Part shown: positions 26,440-35,407 of the stretch, piece after piece
How positions within the stretch are numbered: the first letter of the stretch is position 1
Layout: every line of letters begins with the position of its first letter
Assembly (NCBI RefSeq): GCF_039939195.1
Contig: NZ_JBDUUH010000002.1
Span: 483,847 to 547,846 of the forward strand
DNA from: Foliimonas ilicis
GTDB taxonomy: Bacteria > Pseudomonadota > Alphaproteobacteria > Rhizobiales > Rhizobiaceae
Reading direction: 5' to 3'
Length of the DNA stretch: 64,000 nt
Notes under the pieces: model-generated
Database searches by the model: none
What the model was told of the DNA's origin: nothing
What the model saw: only the letters and a program-made list of their open reading frames with translations
Made by a program: the position numbers and the translations under genes

Positions 26440-27975
26440 TCAATCCATATGCGCGGCAGGTGCCCCTGCCAACGCAGCCGCTTTCGGCTTCCTTAGAAGA
26501 AACACGAGCGGGATGGCGCAGAGGGTGACGATCATCATCAGCTTGAAGTCGTCGATATAGGAAATCATCAGCGCCTGCTGGTTCACGAGATTGTCCATCT
26601 GCGAGAGAGCCGTCACGTCGCCGCCCGCGGCCAGCGGTGAAGCCGACCACAGATTCGGGTTGAACGGGTTGATGCTTTGCGAAAGCTCGGCGTGATTGAT
26701 CTGCACGTTGCGCGTCAGCATGACAGTGACGACCGAAATGCCGATCGACGATCCGAGGTTACGCACGAGGCTGAACAGGCTCGCCGCATCCGTGCGGAAC
26801 TTTGCATCAAGCGTGGCGAAGGCAACGGTCGACAGCGGCACGAAGACCAGTCCGAGGCCCAGCCCCTGAATAACGCCGGTGGAGACGATCAGGTAACTGT
26901 CCATCTGCGGCGTGAAGTCGGTCATGTAATAGAGCGACAGTGCCGTCAGCGACAGTCCGGCCACCACCAGAATGCGGGAATCGACGATGCGCACCAGCCG
27001 TCCGACGATGAGCATCGAGATCATCGTGCCGACGCCGCGCGGTGCCATGACCAGACCGGTCGTGATCGTCGGATAGCCGAAGATGCGCGACAGCATGGGC
27101 GGCAGGAGCGCAAGGCTTGCCAGAAGGATGATGCCGACGACGAAGATGAAGACCAGACCGGTCACGAAGTTGCGGTCGGCAAAGATCTTCGGATCGATGA
27201 AGGAGTTTTCGGCCGTCAGCGTGTGAATGGCGAAGATCCAGAAGCCGGTCAGGGCAAGGCCAAGCTCGATCCAGATTTCGACTGCCGAGAACCAATCCAC
27301 CTCGCCGCCGCGATCGAGCATGAGCTGCAACGCGCCGACGCCCAGCGAAAGCATGGCAAAGCCGAAGAAATCGAAGCCGCGCAGGCGTTTTGCCACTGCG
27401 GGCAGATAGGCCGCGCAGCCGAGGAAGGCGAAAATGCCGACCGGCAGATTGATGAAGAACACCCAGCGCCAGTTGAAGCTTTCCGTCAGCCAGCCGCCGA
27501 GCGTCGGGCCGATGATCGGGCCGACCATGATGCCTGCACCCCAGATCGCCATGGCAGAGCCGTGGTTTTCCTTCGGGTTGATGTCGAGCAGGAAGGTCTG
27601 CGACAGCGGCACGATGGCCGCGCCGAAAACGCCCTGAAGCACGCGGAAGGCAACCATGCTCTCCAGGCTCCAGGCCATACCGCAGGCCATGGAGGTGATG
27701 ACGAAGCCGACAATGGAGGTGAGGAACAGTTCCTTGCGGCCGAAGCGGTCCGACAGCCAGCCAGTGACGGGCGTCATGATGGCGGCGGCCACGATATAGG
27801 ATGTCAGCACCCAGTTGATCGTATCGGCGGATGCGCCGAGATCGCCCGTCATCGTCGGCAATGCGACATTCGCGATGGTGGTGTCGAGCACCTGCATGAT
27901 CGTCGCAAGCATGATCGATACCGTGATCAGCCCGCGATGCGGCACATCGGCGTGGGAAGACGCTGCGTTGCTCAT
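26440..27975 (-). CDS. emrB: DHA2 family MFS efflux pump (EmrB/QacA type)
   Basis: The 511-residue protein has 14 predicted membrane helices and the MFS motif A LSDRFGRKE after helix 2, with the DHA2 signature ending in GPIIGPTLGGWLTES. It would pump hydrophobic drugs across the inner membrane together with the HlyD-like adaptor. The adaptor and MarR regulator are encoded upstream on the same strand; the 140-base gap to emrA contains a repeat. ATG 27975 is followed by SNAASSHADVPHRGLI, usual for the family. Confidence 0.92.
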   Translation of the reverse strand: MSNAASSHADVPHRGLITVSIMLATIMQVLDTTIANVALPTMTGDLGASADTINWVLTSYIVAAAIMTPVTGWLSDRFGRKELFLTSIVGFVITSMACGMAWSLESMVAFRVLQGVFGAAIVPLSQTFLLDINPKENHGSAMAIWGAGIMVGPIIGPTLGGWLTESFNWRWVFFINLPVGIFAFLGCAAYLPAVAKRLRGFDFFGFAMLSLGVGALQLMLDRGGEVDWFSAVEIWIELGLALTGFWIFAIHTLTAENSFIDPKIFADRNFVTGLVFIFVVGIILLASLALLPPMLSRIFGYPTITTGLVMAPRGVGTMISMLIVGRLVRIVDSRILVVAGLSLTALSLYYMTDFTPQMDSYLIVSTGVIQGLGLGLVFVPLSTVAFATLDAKFRTDAASLFSLVRNLGSSIGISVVTVMLTRNVQINHAELSQSINPFNPNLWSASPLAAGGDVTALSQMDNLVNQQALMISYIDDFKLMMIVTLCAIPLVFLLRKPKAAALAGAPAAHMD

Positions 27976-28030
27976 GATCTTAAACTTCGGTTGCTTTCGA
28001 GTTGAAGCGCTTCAGCTACTGAATCGTTGA

Positions 28031-28103
28031 ATCGCTCCAACTATTTGTTTTTACGCAATTCCGTACGGAAAACCGCTTCACACTTTTCCTGGAATTGCTT
28101 CAG
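28031..28103. repeat. Rhizobiales-type intergenic repeat between emrA and emrB
   Basis: The segment reads on the minus strand as a set of short words, AATTCCAGGAAAAGTG, CGGTTTTCCGTACGGAA and GCGTAAAAACAAATAG, a pattern I know as a common dispersed repeat in the order. The inner palindrome CCGTACGG (28061-28068) is exact. It sits between two genes of one operon, so it must be transcribed. I cannot confirm the family without a genome scan. Confidence 0.5.
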
Positions 28104-28115
28104 GCGAGATGCCCG

Positions 28116-29282
28116 TTACTGCGCGGCGTGCGCAGTTCCGAACAATCCCGCGAAGCCCCGGCTGTTGCCCGTATCCACCGATACGGAAGCGCTCATGCCG
28201 GTCCTCAGCGCCATTTTGTATTCGCTGTCGTCGATCTTCAGCCGAACGGGAATGCGCTGCGTGACCTTCACCCAGTTGCCCGTCGCGTTCTGCGCAGGCA
28301 GCAGCGAGAATTCAGCGCCCGTTCCCGCACCGATGGCCTGCACCGTCGCGTGGAAGGTGCGGTCGGGATAGGTGTCGAGCGTCACTTCAGCCACCTGGCC
28401 CGGCTGCATATGGGTAAGCTGCGTTTCCTTGAAATTCGCCTCGACCCATGTGTCATTGGTCTCGACCAGGCTGAACACAGCCGTACCCGCACCGACGAAC
28501 TGGCCGATCTTGAACGAGGATGCCTGCGAAACGACGCCATCGGCGGGCGCGCGAACTTCCGTCTGCGCCAGATCGTAGGCAGCCTTGTCACGGGCGGCGA
28601 GCGCCGACAGAACGGACGGATGCTGATCGGTCGCAATATCAGGGTTTCCGCCGAGCGCGGCCTGTGCGCTGACGATGCCCTGCTGCGCCACCAATTGCTG
28701 CTCTTTCGCCTTGGCGAGATCGCGGCGCGCTTCGTCCAGCGAGGATTTCGTGCTGATGCCCTTGGATGCCAGATCGCTGTTGCGGTCGAACTGCGACTGC
28801 AGATAACCGACATCGCCTTCCGCCACGCGCTCCTGGGCGACGGCCTGCCCGTAGGCGGCGCGAAGCTGTTCGACATTCAGGCGTGCGCCGGCAAGGGCTG
28901 CATCGGCCTGCGAAAGCGCGATGCGATAAGGTGCGGGATCGACTTCGAAAAGAACGTCGCCCGCCTTCACCAACTGGTTGTCCGCCACATTGACCGCAAC
29001 GATACGACCCGCAGCGTCGGCCGCGATCGAAACGCGCGCCTGCCGCAGATTTGCGTTCTCGGTCTCCTGATAGCGACCGCCGGTGATCCAGATGTACCCG
29101 CCGCCAACGACGAGCGCGAGCGGCAGCGCGACCATAAGCGCGAAGCGAAGGCCCTTGCGCTTACGCTTCGGCGCGGGTGCTGCCTGCAAAACGGTGTCAG
29201 CGGGTTTCGTAACTTCAGGCGCTGCCGGAGTTGCCTCCAGCTCGACTTCTGAATCCTTCTTTATTTTCGACACAGCGTTCAT
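28116..29282 (-). CDS. emrA: HlyD/EmrA family efflux adaptor
   Basis: The 388-residue membrane-fusion protein has one transmembrane helix near residues 45-65 (FALMVALPLALVVGGGYIW), a biotinyl-lipoyl-like domain starting ARVSIAADAAGRIVAVNVAD, an alpha-helical hairpin region (about 125-215) with heptad-like coiled-coil character, and a beta-barrel domain. It links the EmrB pump to an outer membrane channel, which is not in the window. Its stop and the emrB start are separated by a repeat. The ATG overlaps the MarR stop by 4 bases, so translation is coupled. Confidence 0.9.
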   Translation of the reverse strand: MNAVSKIKKDSEVELEATPAAPEVTKPADTVLQAAPAPKRKRKGLRFALMVALPLALVVGGGYIWITGGRYQETENANLRQARVSIAADAAGRIVAVNVADNQLVKAGDVLFEVDPAPYRIALSQADAALAGARLNVEQLRAAYGQAVAQERVAEGDVGYLQSQFDRNSDLASKGISTKSSLDEARRDLAKAKEQQLVAQQGIVSAQAALGGNPDIATDQHPSVLSALAARDKAAYDLAQTEVRAPADGVVSQASSFKIGQFVGAGTAVFSLVETNDTWVEANFKETQLTHMQPGQVAEVTLDTYPDRTFHATVQAIGAGTGAEFSLLPAQNATGNWVKVTQRIPVRLKIDDSEYKMALRTGMSASVSVDTGNSRGFAGLFGTAHAAQ

Positions 29283-29770
29283 GCTGATGCCCCTTCTGCA
29301 ATTTTCTTTTTCTGCTCGGAAAGGACGCTGTCCCCATCCGAAAGGTTGTTCACGACCGTATCGAGCCCGAAAATCAGGGCGCGGCGGTCTTCGGTCGAAA
29401 GCCCGGCAAGCGCCTCATCGAACACTTCGCCAGCAACACTTTTCACGGCAAGAAAGGCGTCCCTGCCCTTTTCGGTCGGAAACACCATGCGCACACGACG
29501 ATCCGTCGCGTGCAGCTTGCGCTCAACCCATCCGCCCTCTTCCATCCGGTCGAGCAGACGCGAAACGCTGATCGGCTCGATTTCGAGAAGTTCGGCAAGC
29601 CGTGCCTGCGTCGCACTCGTTTCCTTCACGAGCCTTACAAGCAGCCGCCATTGCGCGGAGGAAAGCCCGAATTCGCTGCCCTTCACCTCGAAGCGCTTGC
29701 GCATAAGGCGCGCCGCGTCGTGGATGAGAAAGCCCAATCTATCTATGCCGTTTGAAACCATGAGCAGCAT
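29279..29770 (-). CDS. MarR family transcriptional regulator of the emr operon
   Basis: The 163-residue protein has the winged-helix MarR domain with QWRLLVRLVKETSATQARLA and the LLEIEPISVSRLLDRMEE recognition region followed by the wing KLHATDRRVRMVFPTEKG. It would repress the emr operon and be released by phenolic or hydrophobic ligands. It overlaps emrA by 4 bases. The ATG at 29770 is only three bases after a TATAAT, so the second ATG at 29761 may be the real start, or the mRNA may be leaderless. A perfect 12-bp palindrome upstream (29777-29788) is the likely operator. Confidence 0.88.
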   Translation of the reverse strand: MLLMVSNGIDRLGFLIHDAARLMRKRFEVKGSEFGLSSAQWRLLVRLVKETSATQARLAELLEIEPISVSRLLDRMEEGGWVERKLHATDRRVRMVFPTEKGRDAFLAVKSVAGEVFDEALAGLSTEDRRALIFGLDTVVNNLSDGDSVLSEQKKKIAEGASA

Positions 29771-29991
29771 CTATTATAAGCATGCTTACTATTCAAGAGG
29801 AGATTCACCATCCATCGCGCTTTTGTGATGCAGTGCACAATAAAATCGGACAGGTGTTCAAACGTCTGTCATGAAGAAGCGCGAGATTGGACCGATGCGC
29901 CCTGAATGCAGGGACGAAGCGAAATGTTTACCCTGCCCGGTTCGGGCCAAAGAAATTCGCTCTAAATCGCCCGCCGCCATAATGACGGCTC
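29771..29991. other. Divergent intergenic region between marR and groES
   Basis: This stretch separates the MarR-EmrAB operon from groESL. It holds the emr operator and promoter at its left end and the heat-shock promoter and CIRCE at 29992-30057. No gene is visible between. Confidence 0.4.
29777..29788. promoter_or_regulatory. Probable MarR operator overlapping the emr promoter
   Basis: The 12-bp palindrome TAAGCATGCTTA (29777-29788) is perfect. Its edge overlaps a minus-strand TATAAT (29773-29778). A MarR dimer bound here would block transcription of its own operon; this is inference from position. Confidence 0.55.
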
Positions 29992-30019
29992 CTTGACTCG
30001 GCAGAGACGAGCGCCTAAC
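29992..30019 (+). promoter_or_regulatory. Probable heat-shock (RpoH-type) promoter of groESL
   Basis: A CTTGAC element (29992-29997) is followed by a 16-base spacer and CCTAAC (30014-30019). This resembles the alphaproteobacterial RpoH pattern CTTG-N-CYTAT. It lies 12 bases upstream of the CIRCE operator. Confidence 0.6.
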
Positions 30020-30030
30020 TGAATGGCGCG

Positions 30031-30057
30031 TTAGCACTCATAAAGGTCGAGTGCTAA
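30031..30057. promoter_or_regulatory. CIRCE operator for HrcA
   Basis: TTAGCACTC (30031-30039) and GAGTGCTAA (30049-30057) form a perfect inverted repeat around a 9-base spacer. This is the canonical CIRCE sequence bound by the HrcA repressor, and it lies between promoter and groES start. Confidence 0.97.
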
Positions 30058-30119
30058 TGTTGTCCGGTCCGCCGGACGGAGGAATTCCTTTCTCACCATT
30101 CGCACCGAGGAAATAACAA

Positions 30120-30416
30120 ATGGCAAAGTCGAAGTTCCGCCCGCTTCATGACCGCGTGGTCGTACGCCGGGTCGAATCCGAATCGAAGACCGCTGGTGGC
30201 ATCATCATCCCCGATTCCGCTAAGGAAAAGCCGCAGGAAGGCGAAATCGTCGCTGTCGGCTCCGGCGCGCGTGACGAAGCTGGCAAGCTGGTTCCGCTGG
30301 ACGTCAAGGCTGGCGACCGCGTGCTGTTCGGCAAGTGGTCGGGCACCGAAGTCAAGCTCAATGGCGAAGACCTTCTGATCATGAAGGAATCCGACATCAT
30401 GGGCGTAATCGGCTGA
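30120..30416 (+). CDS. groES: Co-chaperonin GroES
   Basis: GroES caps the GroEL ring and helps fold cytoplasmic proteins. The 98-residue protein begins MAKSKFRPLHDRVVVRRVES, has the mobile loop SKTAGGIIIPDSAKEK and the roof segment GSGARDEAG, and ends MKESDIMGVIG. Its start has a GAGGAA ribosome site. It precedes groEL by 57 bases in the usual operon, controlled by the CIRCE site and a heat-shock promoter upstream. Confidence 0.98.
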   Translation: MAKSKFRPLHDRVVVRRVESESKTAGGIIIPDSAKEKPQEGEIVAVGSGARDEAGKLVPLDVKAGDRVLFGKWSGTEVKLNGEDLLIMKESDIMGVIG

Positions 30417-30473
30417 ACCCAAGCCAATCGCACCATCAACAGAATTACGGGCCGATAGCCCAGGAGCTTAAAA

Positions 30474-32123
<1,650 letters not shown>

Positions 32124-32150
32124 TCAGTCCACTACCGGAAATACGGAAAA

Positions 32151-32175
32151 GGGCGCCTCACGGCGCCCTTTTTCT
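32151..32175 (+). terminator. Intrinsic terminator of groESL
   Basis: GGGCGCC (32151-32157), a 4-base loop TCAC, and GGCGCCC (32162-32168) form a perfect stem. It is followed by TTTTTCTTTTTT. This ends the groESL transcript. Confidence 0.92.
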
Positions 32176-32280
32176 TTTTTTGAAAAAAATCAAAAAAAGT
32201 TGGAACCGATTTACCGGTCGCGCATTTCATATACGTCCATGCAATTCCAAAGGAGAAATCCAAAGGAAAAGCGGAAGACA

Positions 32281-32327
32281 AAAAACGCTTCCCCATCTCT
32301 TTTTGCGATGCGGGAAGCGTTTTTGTT
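32281..32327. terminator. Bidirectional-type terminator after the VOC gene
   Basis: The arms AAAAACGCTTCCC (32281-32293) and GGGAAGCGTTTTT (32312-32324) are inverted repeats with an 18-base loop. T runs follow on both strands. It lies just past the stop of the minus-strand VOC gene. Confidence 0.8.
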
Positions 32328-32328
32328 T

Positions 32329-32697
32329 TTAAGCTATACGCAGACCGCGCAGGCCGATGCAGTTTCCCCAGGGATCGCGGACCTGGCACATATTGAGGCC
32401 GTTCTGGATTTCCAGCGGGCCGCGATAAAGCATAGCGCCGACGCTCAAAAAATGCTCCAGCGCCTTATCGAAATCATCGACCTGCCAGTAAACCACCGAG
32501 CCATTCGGCCCTGCCCCGACTTTTTCGTCCGCATTTACGATTTCGAGGCAGACGGAGCCGAGCCGCAGAAATTCGAAATCGAAAGCATCCAACCGCTCCA
32601 GCACCGCATGAGGAAATGCGCGCCGATACCATCGGATCGCTTCAGGCACGTCGCTTACATGCACGAGCACGGCGGAGATCGGGTTTTCGTTACTCAT
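32329..32697 (-). CDS. VOC (glyoxalase-like) family protein
   Basis: The 122-residue protein resembles glyoxalase/bleomycin-resistance proteins: ISAVLVHVSDVPEAIRWYRR, VYWQVDDFDKALEHFL and CQVRDPWGNCIGLRGLR correspond to the VOC strand-helix units. It is expected to be cytoplasmic with an unknown substrate. ATG 32697 is chosen as the first methionine. A terminator hairpin follows its stop. It is divergent from the LysE exporter gene (32823), with about 125 bases between. Confidence 0.8.
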   Translation of the reverse strand: MSNENPISAVLVHVSDVPEAIRWYRRAFPHAVLERLDAFDFEFLRLGSVCLEIVNADEKVGAGPNGSVVYWQVDDFDKALEHFLSVGAMLYRGPLEIQNGLNMCQVRDPWGNCIGLRGLRIA

Positions 32698-32822
32698 ATC
32701 TGATCCTTGGCGTGAACCCGCCCATAAGACATCCGGCGCATCAATTCCATCGCAGACGCTTTAAGTCCCTGCTATCATCGGCTTTCCGCCTATGCGGCGT
32801 GACAATCATTTCGGTGGGGAAC

Positions 32823-33455
32823 ATGTCCGGACTTACAATTCTGGCTTTCGCATTCGTTTCATTCGTAGCCATCGCAACGCCCGGCCCGACCGTGCTTTTG
32901 GCGCTCACAAATGGCTCGCGCTTCGGCATTCGTCGCGCCCTGGCGGGCATGGCGGGTGCTGTGACTTCGGATTTCATTCTGGTGGGCGCCGCGGCGCTCG
33001 GGCTTGGCGCACTGCTCGCGGCGTCGGAATTCTGGTTCTCGGTGGTGAAATGGATCGGCGTCGGCTACCTGACTTTCCTCGGCATCATGCTTTTGCGCTC
33101 GAAAGGCTCGCTGGACGAGACGCTGCACGGCACCGCCTATAATGGGTCCGGCTCGGCCCGCTCCATCTTTCTGAAAAGCTTTCTCGTCGCCGTGACCAAT
33201 CCGAAGGGCTATCTTTTCGTTTCCGCCTTCCTGCCGCAGTTCATCACACCATCATCGCCGCAAGTGCCGCAATACGCCATCCTGGCCGTGGTCTTCGCAT
33301 CGACGGATTTCATCGTTATGTTCGGTTATGCCCTGCTCGGTTCGCAGGCGGTGCGGGTGCTGAAGAAATCCGGTGCGCTGTGGCTGGACCGCATATGCGG
33401 CAGCATGTTGCTGATGCTGGCCGGTTCGCTCGCATTCTACCGCCGCGCCAGCTAG
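32823..33455 (+). CDS. LysE/RhtB family amino-acid exporter
   Basis: The 210-residue inner membrane protein starts LTILAFAFVSFVAIATPGPT, the typical LysE opening with ATPGPT motif, and has about six hydrophobic segments, including NPKGYLFVSAFLPQFI, a well-conserved loop. It would export amino acids such as homoserine, threonine or lysine; specificity is not visible. The ATG at 32823 has a GTGGGG upstream. A second LysE-type gene lies at 39609-40241. Confidence 0.88.
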   Translation: MSGLTILAFAFVSFVAIATPGPTVLLALTNGSRFGIRRALAGMAGAVTSDFILVGAAALGLGALLAASEFWFSVVKWIGVGYLTFLGIMLLRSKGSLDETLHGTAYNGSGSARSIFLKSFLVAVTNPKGYLFVSAFLPQFITPSSPQVPQYAILAVVFASTDFIVMFGYALLGSQAVRVLKKSGALWLDRICGSMLLMLAGSLAFYRRAS

Positions 33456-33534
33456 GCATCCCTTTTGCAACCAAATCGCCTGCACCACCGTTATCGAGTG
33501 CCGAACTGACGGCGGCTCACAAAGGAAAAGCGTG

Positions 33535-33708
33535 ATGGTGAACAAAGATCAGGTCAAGGGTGCTGCAAAACAGGCAAGCGGCGCGGTGAAGGAAGCAGCG
33601 GGCAAGCTTACCGGCTCGAAGAAAACCGAAGCCAAAGGCAAGGTCGAAAAGGTTGCAGGCAAGGTCCAGAAGGGCTTTGGCGACGCCAAGGAAAAAGTAA
33701 AGCGCTGA
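33535..33708 (+). CDS. CsbD family stress-response protein
   Basis: The gene is too short for usual gene-calling cut-offs: 57 residues starting MVNKDQVKGAAKQASGAVKE. It is rich in Lys, Ala, Gly and Glu, with two similar halves (GKVEKVAGKVQKGFGD). This fits the CsbD family, small cytoplasmic proteins induced by general stress. An AAAGGAAAAG Shine-Dalgarno precedes ATG 33535; a GTG lies directly before it in frame. A terminator-like hairpin follows. Confidence 0.85.
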   Translation: MVNKDQVKGAAKQASGAVKEAAGKLTGSKKTEAKGKVEKVAGKVQKGFGDAKEKVKR

Positions 33709-33734
33709 TTTTACGCCCATCTAACCAGTTCTAC

Positions 33735-33772
33735 AAAAGCCTCTTGCAGTCGATGTTGCGAGGGGCTTTTTC
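33735..33772 (+). terminator. Probable intrinsic terminator after csbD-like gene
   Basis: The arms AAAAGCCTCTTGCA and TGTTGCGAGGGGCTTTT are inverted repeats with mismatches. They are followed by a TTTTTCG run. The position fits the end of the csbD-like transcript. Confidence 0.6.
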
Positions 33773-33795
33773 GTTGGAGCGGTTCAATTTTAGAT

Positions 33796-33824
33796 AGAAA
33801 CGCCGGCGGGACAGCGCCCCCCTC
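33796..33824. repeat. Fragment of the palindromic intergenic repeat (copy 4)
   Basis: The sequence GGCGGGACAGCGCCCCCCTC matches the left end seen at 16411-16430 in copy 2, then diverges. It is a truncated copy of the family described at 12976-13151. Confidence 0.5.
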
Positions 33825-33839
33825 AAAACAGGGACCGCT

Positions 33840-34487
33840 CTAAAGTTGCCTGATGCGCGCAACGGAAACTTGATCCGTGTCCTCGCGGTGAGCCATTCCA
33901 GCCAAGCATTGTCTCAGCGCATCGGAATTTTGCTCAACTTTCGCCATAGACATTGCTCCCGAATAGGTCGCGATGGTGCGGATAGCGAAGCGTTCCGCAT
34001 CGGTTTCCCGGCTTTCCAGCCCGTTTTTCTGATCGTTTTTCACTTTTTCGGTGATGGCTCCGCGCCATTTCGCGAAAACTTCAGCCAAGGCAGAGCGAAA
34101 ATCAGGATCGGCAAGCGACAATTCATGTGAGAGATTGTTGAGCGGGCAGCCGCGAACGAAGCCCTGCGCATCGAGTTCGGCAGCCACGGCTTCAAAAACC
34201 GACCGAACCCCATCCCTTGCCGAAGACGCCTCGGAAACCGGCACGATCCATGTTTCATCGACAGCGGCCGCGACACGCTCGTTGATGACGGCGAGGCCGA
34301 TCGCCTTCTTATTCCTGAAATGATAATGCAGCGCGCCGCCCGATACGCCTGCCGCTTTCATGAGATCGCCGAGGCTGGTCGCGTTGTATCCCCTCTCCTG
34401 AAATGCCTTTTCGGCAAATTCGAGCACCCTTCGGCGCGTGCCATCCGGGTCATTTGTGCGGGTTCGTTCGACAGGCTGTTTTGTCAT
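33840..34487 (-). CDS. TetR/AcrR family regulator (facing the NIPSNAP gene)
   Basis: The 215-residue protein has a TetR N-terminal helix-turn-helix: RVLEFAEKAFQERGYNATSL followed by LMKAAGVSGGALHYHFRNKK. The C-terminal part should bind a ligand. ATG 34487 starts MTKQPVERTRTNDPDGTRR; an earlier in-frame ATG would add five residues. It is divergent from a NIPSNAP gene at 34598, and a double palindromic operator lies between them, so it probably represses both itself and that gene. Confidence 0.88.
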   Translation of the reverse strand: MTKQPVERTRTNDPDGTRRRVLEFAEKAFQERGYNATSLGDLMKAAGVSGGALHYHFRNKKAIGLAVINERVAAAVDETWIVPVSEASSARDGVRSVFEAVAAELDAQGFVRGCPLNNLSHELSLADPDFRSALAEVFAKWRGAITEKVKNDQKNGLESRETDAERFAIRTIATYSGAMSMAKVEQNSDALRQCLAGMAHREDTDQVSVARIRQL

Positions 34488-34540
34488 TATTCGTCTCAAC
34501 AAAAGCGATTTTCAGAAAATACCAGATTGACAAAACCGGG

Positions 34541-34582
34541 CAACCGGTTTGTTTATATAAAACAGGTCAACCGGTTTGTTTT
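34541..34582. promoter_or_regulatory. Two-copy TetR-type operator between tetR and the NIPSNAP gene
   Basis: CAACCGGTTTGTTT occurs at 34541-34554 and again at 34568-34581, spaced by 27 bases. Each contains the palindrome AACCGGTT. A partial inverted copy CAAAACCGG precedes the first. The pair lies between divergent tetR and its probable target and fits TetR operators. Confidence 0.65.
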
Positions 34583-34597
34583 TTAGAAAGCAAGAGC

Positions 34598-35311
34598 ATG
34601 AGTTTTAATTTGAAATCCGAGACTGTGCGATTTTCGCCGATCGTGGAACTGCGGCAATACACGCTGCATCCCGGCAGGCGCGATGAGCTGATCGACCTTT
34701 TCGACATGAACTTTGTCGAGTCGCAGGAAGAAACCGGCATGAAAATCATCGGCCAGTTTCGCGACTTGAACCGGCCGGACCATTTCGTATGGCTCCGCGG
34801 TTTCGAGACCATGGAGCATCGGCGCGAAGCGCTTGCCGCCTTCTATGGCGGGTCTGTCTGGGCGGCACACAAACATGCGGCCAATGCGACGATGATCGAT
34901 TCCGACGATGTGCTTCTGCTGCGACCCGCCTGGAAAGATGCGGGCTTCGATCTTGAGAATGCGCAACGCGGAGAGGCCGAAAACGCGATTTTTCTCGCTG
35001 AAATCTTCCATTTATCTCAAGAACAGGAAGGCGTTTTTGCAGATTTATGGAAGCAAACCGTCCTTCCCCTTTACGGTAAGCATGGCGCGAAGCTCATCGG
35101 CGCGTTCGTGAGCGAGCATTCCGAAAACACATTCCCGCGCCTTCCCGTGCGTGCAAATGAAAACGTCTTTGTCGCTTTCTCCCGCTTCAACGATCAGCAG
35201 TCTGTCTCCGATTACATGCAGGCGCTCGATGAATTTCCGTCTCTGAAGACGCATTTTTCCAAGCCTTCGGAACGACTGGTCCTTTCTCCAACCACCCGTT
35301 CGCTTCTTTGA
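34598..35311 (+). CDS. NIPSNAP family protein
   Basis: The 237-residue protein contains two NIPSNAP-like units: VELRQYTLHPGRRDELIDLF near residue 17, and a second, weaker half later, with GQFRDLNRPDHFVWLRGFE in between. NIPSNAP proteins are small alpha/beta proteins with unclear function in bacteria, sometimes linked to catabolic or stress pathways. ATG 34598 is preceded by AGCAAGAG, a weak ribosome site. Expression is likely controlled by the TetR regulator and operators upstream. Confidence 0.75.
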   Translation: MSFNLKSETVRFSPIVELRQYTLHPGRRDELIDLFDMNFVESQEETGMKIIGQFRDLNRPDHFVWLRGFETMEHRREALAAFYGGSVWAAHKHAANATMIDSDDVLLLRPAWKDAGFDLENAQRGEAENAIFLAEIFHLSQEQEGVFADLWKQTVLPLYGKHGAKLIGAFVSEHSENTFPRLPVRANENVFVAFSRFNDQQSVSDYMQALDEFPSLKTHFSKPSERLVLSPTTRSLL

Positions 35312-35407
35312 ACCGATTAGGGTTGTCCATCGCGCCATTCTCCACTTGAAGCTGGTTGTGCAACGCGGTAGGCCGTTGCCAACCTTGAATAATCCGGAGA
35401 AATCGCC

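Noticed and set aside
26677..28005. Long plus-strand frame antisense to emrB
   Set aside because: It is rich in His, Arg, Asp and Gln as usual for antisense of membrane proteins, and has no start signal.
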